From Cymodocea nodosa (taxonomy: Eukaryota > Streptophyta > Magnoliopsida > Alismatales > Cymodoceaceae): a DNA stretch of 64,000 nt. The stretch covers positions 12,376,001 through 12,440,000 of the forward strand of contig CM072346.1 of the NCBI GenBank assembly GCA_036874045.1, in the 5' to 3' direction. The position numbers and the translations under genes are program-made. The stretch's first letter is position 1; every line of letters starts with the position of its first letter. The notes below the pieces were generated by a model that ran no database searches, had not been told where the DNA came from, and saw only the letters and a list, made by a program, of their open reading frames with translations. Shown here piece by piece: positions 21,901 to 30,959 of the stretch.

Positions 21901-24900
21901 ATACTCCATATATTTAGTAGTTGACATAGTCCAAATCCTTTGGATTCAAAAATATCTCTCAATGATTAAATTTAAAATTAATTTCTAGCTTATTTTTATT
22001 AATTAAAATAGGTTATCGACAAATAACATACATCAAAGTAATTCCACTTGAATTTTAGTAATTATTTTATTTATACTTAAGACACATAGGTAACGACCTA
22101 GAAATGATCCTTAGTGTAAATCATTGTTAGATGAAAATTCTTTTCTTCCCTACTACGGTTTTAACACTAGTTAATACTTTATTATGCATATCTTTAATAA
22201 TATCAATATAGCCAAAAAAAGTAGAAACCAGAAAAAAGAAGAAAGAAATATGTTAAAGAAAAAAAGTAGTATTTTCTTTTATGTTAGAAAAGGGTGGAGG
22301 AAGCCAGAAAATACCACAAATATGTTATTTTAACAAAAGGAAACATGTAGTAAAAGAAGAAAAAAGAAAGATGACAAAAAAGTGAAAGGTTCATGTCCTG
22401 TAAGAACATATTTGTGTTTGCCTGTGTAGATATTAATGTATGTAAACTTGTAAGTTTTGTTGTGCATATATCTTGTCTTAGTGTAATAAATAGTGTTTGT
22501 AGTCGTGTGTGTACTTTTTTGTTTAATGTAGTTGTTTACGTTATTTCTACTCACTTGACTAATGCCATCTTTAGGCCTCCTAAGGATATGACCAAACCAC
22601 ATAAGCTGATCTTCTCTTATCGTATCTTTAATTGGTATAACTCCAACTCCACTCTTTTTAAAATCATTTTTTAACTTATCCTTTATAGAATTACTACTCA
22701 TTTATCTAAACATTTGAATATCAATAATATTAATTTTTTGTAGATGTTCATGCTTTACAATCTAATATTCTAAGCCATAAAGTATAATTGGGTGAATAAT
22801 GACTTTATAGAATTTTCATTTTAATTTTAAAGGTATCCTCCTATCACATAATACTTCAAAAGCATTTTCCCACTTCATCCACCCTACTTTAATCCTGTGA
22901 ATAACATCCTCTATAATTTCTCCATTGTTATCATATATCCTACATATTTAAAAGTCTTAATTTTATGAATTCTATGGCCATCTAATTGTATACCTTCAGC
23001 ATTATACTTATTTTTGTTCAACCTACATTTCATATATTTAATTTTTGACCCATTTGATCTAAATTCTTTGGACTTTAAAGTATCTCTCTCTCTCTCTCTA
23101 TATATATATAGTGTAAAATGCTGCTGTAGGCATCCACAACAACTTTGCTGTGAGTGCCATATTCTTTTGTCCAGTTAGGTACCAAACCATCTCCTTTTTT
23201 TCTGTTTTCTATTAAATCCATTTTGTCAGGCATCTAACACCTAACATTTCAAATTAATCCAGTTCCCCTGATATATATATATATATATATATATAGGCAC
23301 CCATAGCAATTTTGTTGTGGGTACCATGTTCCCCATTGGCAACCATACGACCCACTAGGCATCTGAGCAAGCATTGGTGGTAACCAACACAGCTCCGCCA
23401 TCTCCACGTGTTCCATGGAGTGAACCACAGTCAGGCATCCCACGTTCAACACTACTATCCCTTCAGTGTCAACATGCTACCCCCCTCCTCGTGCATGCAT
23501 CAAAGGGCACGATCTCCCCCCCCCCCCTTTCCTTCTATATACCACACAACAAGCAGAGGGCACAAATTCCTCCCCCATCCCTTGTGAACTATGCATCCAT
23601 CAAAGGGTGCAGTCTTCCTTGCCCTCTTCATGCATTGCACGGTAAGCAGAAGGCACAAATCCCCCCTCCCTCACCACCCTAGGTAATGAATGAGCTTCCA
23701 CTTGGTAGCAACAGTGGTAGCAGTACTAGCTTCCTCCCCACACACAATCCTACATGTCTATTGCCTAACCTGATCAAATTTGGGCCATTGATCACAACAC
23801 CCACAACAATTTTTCTGTGGACACCAACAATAGCATCAACCCCATATATATATTACACTTCATATTTTAGAGTTATCTTAGAATTGACTACTTTATAAAT
23901 ATATATAATATATGCACCAAAAATAAAAAATGGATATTTAAATGGAAACTTAAGGCATCCCAACTTACCATCCAAGGGCCTTGGTGCCTATAAAACTATG
24001 ATGTTAATACCATCTCAAGACATTGCATATTCATACCTTTTTTCCAGGTGACATTTCCCCAGCATCAGCTCCCACAGATAATATCTGCAGGGGGAAAATA
24101 TCATATCACAAAGATATCCTACAATAAAAGGCAAAAAGAGATTTCAATCCTTACCTCACCCATGAGATACCGTTCAAACTTCACAGCAGATTTTGGCAAT
24201 AACACACCACCTGAAGATTTCTGTATTTTTTCCATCCTTAGTTAAACATTCCAAACAAAAAGCATCTAAACTAAGACATCCAAGTGAATAAAACTTTCAA
24301 CAGTTTCATCCTTTATCTCAAGACCATGTGGGAAATTACTGGAAATCCAAATAGAAATCTTTTCGTCCAATGACACAAAGAAAGATAAAATATTGGATTT
24401 CACAAGCAAATGAATATAATAAATACTAAAAACCAAATTAATACATAATAATGCTTTCTACTCTGATCAAGCAGCCTGTGAATTAATTCAAGGCAATATC
24501 ATAGAAAAACATCTTTCCAGGGGACATTGCTCAAAGGAGGCATTTCCAGTTTACAAGAAGGCTTTTTAGTTTTTGGGCATGTGTAATTGTAATTCCATTG
24601 TATTTTATCAGCCAACTTGGTCAATCCTCCCTTTTTCTGATTGATAATATCAATGAGATTCACCCTTACTCTCTAATGTCCGAAAAAAAAGGAAGAATCG
24701 TAACTACCAAACATTTACAGCAAAGATTCAATTTACTAGCTGACCTAAGCCAGAGAAACTCATTCCTAGCAAGATTACACAACTACGAAAATTAACCGTT
24801 ACTGAGAGTATATATATGCAGCCCAAGGCACCTGCGAACCAAACAGGTACGGTAAACACAGAGCCAAGCATCTACACCACATGGATAGGAGTGCAAATGG

Positions 24901-25235
24901 AGTGAGTGATACCTCAGGCAACTCTTCCAGGCGAACAAGAACTCTATCGGCCTGCGGCACCACCTGCATTTCCAGCCAAACACGTTAGAGTAAGCAAGCA
25001 AGCAAACTCGTGAAAGCACAATCCAAACACGTTAAGGTAAGAACGCATCCACCTTGCTGGGCTCCCATTTACGAGCCACGGCGGCGGCAGCTCTGACCGT
25101 GTTCCTCTTGGAAGCAGGTAGGGCGCTCCGGAGGGCGAGGGAGGACGGGGCAGGAGACCGAGGGGAGGAGGGAGGCATGCGGTTCGGGGTGGGATGGAGG
25201 AGTGGTCTGGCGATGGTGAGGAGGGACGATGCCAT
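15954..25235 (-). CDS. CPN10: Chloroplast 10-kDa chaperonin (GroES-type co-chaperonin)
   Basis: Coding exons in minus-strand order: 25235-25053, 24963-24913, 24220-24155, 24084-24037, 19093-19064 and 16022-15954 (TAG stop). All have GT/AG borders and all introns are phase 0, giving 148 residues. Residues 1 to about 50 form a Ser/Ala/Arg/Pro-rich plastid transit peptide ([13 protein letters not shown]...). The Cpn10 fold follows: [17 protein letters not shown], the mobile-loop segment [15 protein letters not shown] with the hydrophobic tripeptide region VLLP that contacts Cpn60, then [27 protein letters not shown], and the conserved end [22 protein letters not shown]. Single-domain length separates it from the tandem-domain Cpn20. 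It acts as a ring capping Cpn60 in the stroma. The fifth exon is only 30 bp, between introns of about 4.9 kb and 3.0 kb loaded with repeats. The frame is intact, so it is probably functional. Confidence 0.95.
18085..18755 (+). repeat. Tandem duplication of about 327 bp in a CPN10 intron
   Basis: Two diverged copies abut near 18413. AATCAATGTTAATACATCTAG at 18091 corresponds to AATCAATTTTAATGCATTTAG at 18418. CTATGATTTAAATTTCAAA and TTTGCAAAACCA recur at the same offset. No coding content. The duplication lies in the intron between the 30-bp exon and the last exon. Confidence 0.8.
18801..18848 (+). repeat. Compound (CT)n-(AC)n microsatellite
   Basis: Interrupted CT repeats (18801-18820) are followed by an AC run to ACACGTGT at 18848, in a CPN10 intron. 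Confidence 0.9.
19814..21355 (+). mobile_element. TRIM-like non-autonomous Copia retrotransposon with 5-bp target duplication
   Basis: The left LTR is 19814-19971 (158 bp, TGTTAGAGAAG...TTTCAACA) and the right LTR 21200-21355 (156 bp, TGTTAGATAAA...TTCCAACA). Immediately after the left LTR is TGGTATTAGAGC (19972), a Copia Met-tRNA primer-binding site with one change. Immediately before the right LTR is the purine tract TTTGAGGAAG (21190-21199). ATATA flanks both sides (19809-19813 and 21356-21360) as a perfect target-site duplication. The 1.2-kb interior has no gag or pol. The short LTRs and small size fit a terminal-repeat retrotransposon in miniature. The LTRs differ at many positions (roughly 80% identity by eye), so the insertion is old. 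It sits inside the 4.9-kb CPN10 intron. Confidence 0.88.
21380..22140 (-). mobile_element. RTE-type LINE 3' fragment
   Basis: The minus-strand frame near 21450-21540 reads [22 protein letters not shown], matching the RLRWFGHV-type C-terminus of plant RTE reverse transcriptases. Upstream on that strand, sequence around 21740 parallels the two other RTE pieces in this window. It begins right after the TRIM element and is broken by stops and deletions. Confidence 0.55.
22550..23090 (-). mobile_element. RTE-type LINE fragment (reverse transcriptase C-terminal part)
   Basis: The minus-strand translation includes [23 protein letters not shown] and, with frameshifts, LKLKxKFYK and GWMKWE-like words, the hallmark end of plant RTE ORF2. 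The sequence is nearly parallel to 61.83-62.56 kb: both carry CACTTCATCCACCCTACTTTAATCC-like text. It is dead, 5'-truncated, and within a CPN10 intron. Confidence 0.65.
23129..23828. repeat. Region with three 30-bp quasi-palindromes beside AT runs
   Basis: GGCATCCACAACAA...TTGCTGTGAGTGCC (23129-23158) and GGCACCCATAGCAA...TTGTTGTGGGTACC (23296-23325) are each near-palindromes (11 of 14 arm bases pair). A third, more decayed copy is at 23796-23825. The first two are preceded by (TA)n tracts. The region between holds C-rich duplications (AAGCAGAAGGCACAAATCCC-type, about 23555 and 23647). No gene is supported. Confidence 0.55.
23268..23295 (+). repeat. (AT)n microsatellite
   Basis: An uninterrupted AT dinucleotide run directly abuts the second quasi-palindrome. 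Confidence 0.9.
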
Positions 25236-25407
25236 GGGAGGAGCTCCGGAAGGGGTGGATAAGGCGGTCTAGGGCTCCTGGGAGCGACGACGACGCTTCA
25301 CCGTCGAGTTTAGCTGCAACTGGCTATCCCCCTGGCACTGCGACGCTGGGTTTTGGAGCAGTTTGGGCTTTCTGGAATGTTCTAAAATCTTTGATAATCG
25401 GATTTTA

Positions 25408-25905
25408 GTTTGTATACTTATAAATTGATAGAAAAGAAAATAAAATATTAAAAAATTTAGAAAATGACGAAAAAGAAAGTTATAAAAAATTATAATATTT
25501 ATATATAAAAAGTGATAGAAAAATTTAAAAAATAATAAAATATAAATAAATAACATAAAAATATTTATAGGTATCTTAAATTTACGAAAAAGGTAACTTT
25601 ATAATATATAAATTTAATATATTATAAAAATTTATATCATTATAATTATTATTATTATTTTATTTTATTTTATTTTAACATATCAATTTAACAAATTACA
25701 TTTCCTTTTTTTTTTCTTTTTTTCCTTACTTTCAAATCCTTTAACACGAGAAAGAATGTGACTCTACTTTATTTTACAAAATCTTTTCTAAAAGGTGATA
25801 ATTAAAAATAAGGAATACTTTTCTGTTATTTTTCACCAAACATAAATATATCATTTTTTTTTTCTTTATTTTCATCACTTTCTTTTGTGTACAACCCTCT
25901 TGTTC
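25408..25905. mobile_element. Long-inverted-repeat MITE, copy 2, in the CPN10 promoter region
   Basis: The left edge (GTTTGTATACTTATAAATTGATAG) pairs with the reverse complement of the right edge (GGTTGTACACAAAAGAAAGTGAT). The AT-rich core shares blocks with copies 1 and 3, such as TATAATATATAAATTTAATA and TTTAACAAATTACATTTCC. The insertion lies about 170 bp upstream of the CPN10 start codon, so it may supply or disturb promoter sequence. No coding capacity. Confidence 0.6.
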
Positions 25906-26459
25906 TAATTTTTCTTTAGAGGAAATGTGATTTACTATAAGAGACAGTTGATTGTCCTTCCCCATCCTCCTTTCTTTCAACTTTGTGTTTCTTTTACGAC
26001 ATAAATGTAAATATCGATCTACCATGTTAAATTACGATTTTGGCCATCAAACAAATTGATATCCAATACATGGAAAATTACTTTAACAATGTTAAATTAA
26101 ATGACGAAGGATATAAATTAATTACCTGAAGAATTTTTCTAAAGAATGATTGCATATAAAGCGTGGAAAATGTACATAATTATGTAATTACATGAGTACT
26201 TGATCTAGGAAATAAATTAATTATCGGTTGTTAATGTTTCATTGAAATTTTATTAGGGTCGTTATCAATTTTCTAAAGAATGATTGCATAAATTCACACA
26301 TGAGAAGTTTTACTTCTGAGTAGTTCCAATTCTTTTCCTTTAGGATGAATGAATATGCCTTCAATCAATACCTTTTAATTTAGGTGTTCTTATACATATC
26401 AAAGTAGTTTTAATTTATGTTGAGTACAAATTACATACATATACATATCTAAGTAGTTT

Positions 26460-27345
26460 TAATTCTTGGGTTTTAAGATGGATAAATTAACCACAATTAG
26501 TGACTTTTGCAAATTAATTGATGAAGAAAAGAAAAAAGAAGTGGTGGGAGTCTTACACACTCTATTGCAATGTATCGATCTAACTTATATATTCTTCTAA
26601 ACATTTAGTTCATAATGTTAAACATACTAGAGATGATGATGTCAAAATATGATGATTCAACGTACATTTATCAAAATATGTCTGAAAGAGAATTGAATGA
26701 CATTTCATCATTTTTAAAGGACAACTTGAAATATATGTCTTTCTTCTAAGATGCAATTAGTGCACTAGATGATACTCATGTTCATTGCATTGTAGATGGA
26801 ACTATACATCTTGTTTATAGGTGTGGTAGAGATGAAAAGAGAATAACTCAAAGTGTTGTAGGTGTATGTGACTTTCAAATGTGATTTATTTTTGCTTGCA
26901 AAGTTATGAAACATGCATTATTTAATCAATGACATAATTTCCTATTACCCTTACAGGTTAGATGCATTTGAATTATATCTTAGTAATTTATGATGTATGT
27001 GAATTTCTTGTGCCACATATGATTGAAAGATATTATATACCTTAATTCCGTTCTTCACAACCTAAAGGTGTAAAAGAAAATTTCAACTACTTACACTCCA
27101 ATTTGTGAAATGTTATTGAACGTACTTACAGTGTTTTGAAAAAAAGATGGAATGTTCTTAATATAATGTTGTTATATGACTATCCTATATAAGTGAAGAT
27201 GGTAATAGCTTTTATAATATTGAAGATGCAGTTCATCAAGAGGAAGTCAACAATGATAATGTTTTTTTTGCTTTAGATAATGATAATTATATGACGCAAC
27301 TTCATAACAATATTCATGAGGAAATAATGACCTATAAATAAGTGT
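26460..27345 (+). pseudogene. PIF/Harbinger transposase relic 1
   Basis: The plus strand, in mixed frames, reads DAISALDDTHVHCIVDG, then YRCGRDEKRITQSVVGVCDF, then a gap, then NVIERTYSVLKKRWNVLN, then EVNNDNVFFALDNDNYMTQL. This is the order of the DDE_Tnp_4 catalytic domain of PIF/Harbinger elements (GAIDGTH, YRGRKG, CDF, NVIERxFGVLKxR). Stops and frameshifts show it is inactive. The terminal repeats of this copy were not found. Confidence 0.7.
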
Positions 27346-28719
27346 GTAATATTTTATATGTATTTGAGGTGCTTTTCACATTTTCAAATGAAATAGAATG
27401 ATGTTAGACTTGGGTGGTTGGTATTGTTTGTTTGCATGATAGATTTGTAATGGTTGAAAATTTTAAACGGTTGTTATTCACTCGGTTGTACTTTACCTCT
27501 TGTGTTGGTATTATTTGTTTTCTATCTATTTTGTTTCAATGAATTAATTGCTTATTGCTGTTGAATGATTGTTAAGGAAAATAGTGCCATGTATTTTGCA
27601 TTTATTACTTATCAATTCATATTAATGTTGTTGAATGATTTTTATCCTTTTTGGGGAGATAGATAGACATTGGACATTCATAGACATGTTAGATTGGATT
27701 AGATGGTGTACCATCAAATGATAACATTCAAGATGCAACAAAATTCAACAAAGGGAATTCACTAATGACAGTAGGATGAGGAAATTGGGACAATACATTC
27801 CTATCTCATTTCTTAGATATATATCAACTCAGTTTTGATTGAAGGTTAGATAATTATTCAAATTTTTACGTATATATTAATAACTATTTAAGTTTTATAA
27901 AGTGATTAATATAAAATTAAATTTTTTCATGTATTTTATAAGTAAAAAACTCAAAAAATCACGAATAAATATTCAAGTTTTTACAAATATATTTGTTTCA
28001 TAATTACGAGTCTAAAATATAGTTTTTGTATTTCATGTTGATCAAATCAGAAATTTCCTATAGTGTTTTTTTAACTTGTTTTCTTTAAAATCTCTATTTT
28101 CTTTGGTTGATTTAATGATTTCCTACATGTATAATAGATGATATCGATGAAACAAATTTGCATATTTTTCTTTTAACATATCTCTTGTAACATGCAAGGG
28201 ACTTCTCATTTATTTATATGGTCCTCATTGCTCTTGATAGATTAAACGTTATTATTAATTATTACGTAATGTTTAATTCATATACATAATATATTAATTA
28301 ACATAATATATGTTATATATACGTAATGTAATACATATATATAAATTGTTCGGTTTCACTTGACACTTTGTTCGGTCAAATCGAATTGTAATATTTTTTT
28401 ATTGTAGTAATATATATACACAAATATAAATATATGTATTAATGTTAACATACATATTATTAAGATTACTAAAATCATTACGTATATTACTATTAATATT
28501 AATTACTATATTATTATTAGTTAATCACTATATTATTAATTATGTAATATATATAAGTATTAATATGCTATTATATTAATACATATTACATATATATGTA
28601 ATATGTTAGTTAACATAATATATGTTATATACATGTAATATATATTAATATATATACATTATTCAATTTCATCGAACAAATGTTTGGTGAAACTTTCACC
28701 GAAGGCTTTCTCATTCTAC
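27346..28719. other. AT-rich spacer with local duplications between two Harbinger relics
   Basis: No gene is visible. A segment near 28281-28385 (TAACATAATATATGTTATAT... followed by TTCGGT) recurs near 28586-28695. A second one near 28405-28490 (ATATGTATTAATGT...ATTATTAAGATTACTAAAAT) recurs beyond the next transposon at about 30058-30150. Confidence 0.5.
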
Positions 28720-30040
28720 ATAGATAGTTAATACTTATTTCAATAAAATAGTCGATGCAATAATACATTTGAGTGATACATTATTAGCACAACATTCAAC
28801 TGTTAGTTTTACTCAAATTAAAAATGATCAAAATGTCTTTTCATATTTCAAGGTATATTTATATGATTATCATAGTAGGTATGTATATGATTTGTGTATT
28901 TCATTTTAGGTAACTTGATGTGCTTTAATCTATATGAGATTGTATTGGAATAATTGATGTAACACATATCAAGGTGAATATCTATGAATAACAAGTAATA
29001 AGGTTTAAAAATAAAAAATAAAAAATAAAAATTATTTTAAAATGTTATGGTTACATATAATTTCAATATGAAAATTACTTTTCTTACTAACTAAGAAGGA
29101 TCAACAGTAGATACTCGAATATTATAAGATGCAATATCTAGACCAAATGTTCTTCAAGTTCCATCAAGTATGACACTTACATAATACAATTATCATTTCT
29201 TAAATTGTTAAAATATGTGTAGACTAATAAAAGTTAGTATGCAAGTAAATTTTACTTAGTAGATGTTAATTATCCAAATCACTTAGAATTTATTTATCCA
29301 TTTTAAGGTATTAAATATCACTTAACAAAGTATGACAGTAATAAACAATCAACGAATACTATTGAGAATTTCAATTATAGATATTCACAATTGAAGATAT
29401 TGATTAAACGTACATTTGAGATTATAAAATATCGATTTACAATTTTATGTGGTTACATGTCATTTCTATATAAAATACAAGTAAAAATTATTATTGCATG
29501 TTTCTTATTTCACAATCTCATTCATCAAGTCGATTTAATTGATTTTTTTAAGATTTACAAGATGAATTACCAAAAGTTGACATTGTTAACGAGATAACGA
29601 GTGCAAATGAAGAAAGGAAAGAAATAAGAAATATTATAGAAATGTCTAAAGAAGAGAAAAAAGAAATGACTGATATAATGCAAAAAAATATTATGAATGT
29701 TAAGTGAAAAAGAGAAAGAAGTAGACATTTTTGAAATGAATTCGTATTTAAACATTATTGTAAAATTTTATAATATCTAACATATTGTAATGTTTAGTTT
29801 CTTTAAATGAAGTTATTGAACTTTCAAAATTAGTAAGGAATTTTTATAATTTGATTATCATTTAAATATTATTAATAATGATATTAGTCTTATTTGTTAT
29901 TCTGAAAATAAATTTAAAGTAAAAAAATTATTTATTTATAATATGTATTCCTTTGCTTTCTTAATTTTCTAGACTTTCCTAAACTTTCTATTTTTCTTAC
30001 TTTCTTTTCTTGACTTTTTGGTGCCACTAACACCCTCCAA
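28720..30040 (+). mobile_element. PIF/Harbinger transposon relic 2 with right terminal repeat
   Basis: The plus-strand pieces, in order, are SRYFNKIVDAIIHLSDTLL, a decayed GVIDVTHIKVN, GSTVDTRILRDAISRPN, then YPF-GIKYHL and, in the 68-codon open frame at 29391-29597, LKILIKRTFEIIKYRFTIL followed by VKIIIACFLFHNLI. These match consecutive blocks of the Harbinger transposase. At about 30012-30040 the sequence ends GGTGCCACTAACACCCTCC. Its reverse complement, GGAGGGTGTTAGTGGCACC, is a plausible terminal inverted repeat, similar to the end of the MITE-like element at 58.40 kb. The left end was not found. It is non-functional. Confidence 0.65.
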
Positions 30041-30328
30041 AAAGTACATTTTTATTATAGTAATATATATATATATATGTAAATATGAAATAAATATATG
30101 TATTAATGTAAATATAAGTATTATTAAGATTACTAAAATCATTACATAATAAACTTAAGGCTTGCTATTGAATAATAATAAAACATATGTCCACCAATTA
30201 AAACAGTAAATGCAAAACTATTTAACTCATTATTGATTGATAAACAACAACAAAGTAAAATTACTACTAGCTAGGTAACATAATGAGATGACATATGTGA
30301 TATGAAATTAGAGAAGAGTCAATTATAA

Positions 30329-30769
30329 TCAAATTATTCTCCCAAACCTAAACTGGTAATCATGGATGATATACTCTGCACTACATAGTTGTTGGTAAGT
30401 TGGAATCATCCACTCTAAATGTCCATAGAGAGTGAAATAGCAAGCAAGAATGTCATTGTCAGGGAAGTATGGATGGCGTTGAATTCTTCCTTCCCTACCT
30501 GTTCCCAATGCAGAAGAACTTGATATTAGTTCTGTTCTTTCTAGTCTCATAGGATATGTATAATATCTTACAACATCTTCTCCTTTGATTTGCTCCATAG
30601 TAACCTCTCCTTTCTCATATTCTTCAATAGAAATTGGAACTTGGGTTTCATTACCAATCCTAGCTTGAACAGGTGCATCAACTTGCACAGCTTTATCTTG
30701 TTTTTGAACTAGTTGTTTCTGATGAGACTTCTTCTTGTTTATTCTTCTATTCTTGCTATTTCTTACCAT
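30329..30769 (-). CDS. 146-codon open reading frame downstream of a gypsy pol relic, function unknown
   Basis: The frame is uninterrupted on the same strand as the adjacent Ty3-gypsy pol relic, starting about 200 bases beyond its end. The protein has a very basic N-terminus (MVRNSKNRRINKKKSHQKQ), then a mixed segment (PISIEEYEKGEVTMEQIKGEDVVRYY in part), then SSALGTGREGRIQRHPYFPDN and an aromatic-rich C-terminus (YQFRFGRII). I recognise no domain. Some Tat/Athila elements carry an extra ORF after integrase, which is the simplest explanation from position. A chance survival or a captured host fragment is possible. It is notable that it stays open while pol is full of stops. Confidence 0.35.
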   Translation of the reverse strand: MVRNSKNRRINKKKSHQKQLVQKQDKAVQVDAPVQARIGNETQVPISIEEYEKGEVTMEQIKGEDVVRYYTYPMRLERTELISSSSALGTGREGRIQRHPYFPDNDILACYFTLYGHLEWMIPTYQQLCSAEYIIHDYQFRFGRII

Positions 30770-30959
30770 TTCTATCCTTTAGTTTATAACTTTCTTATAC
30801 TTTTTAGACGTGTGTTGTAAGTCTTCTATTTGTTTGTTGTCCTTGAATGTACTCTACCTGCATACCCAAGTAAAAGAATTATCACTATTCATTGCATTAT
30901 AACTACAAACATACAATAGAATAAAAAAACTTAGTACAAAAGAAATAAAACTTTTGGAA

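Noticed and set aside
23374..23682. Proline/serine-rich 102-codon frame
   Set aside because: The sequence is a C-rich local duplication (two [15 protein letters not shown] halves) beside quasi-palindromes, with no gene structure.
25054..25272. Plus-strand frame over the CPN10 first exon
   Set aside because: Shadow of the GC-rich transit-peptide exon on the opposite strand.
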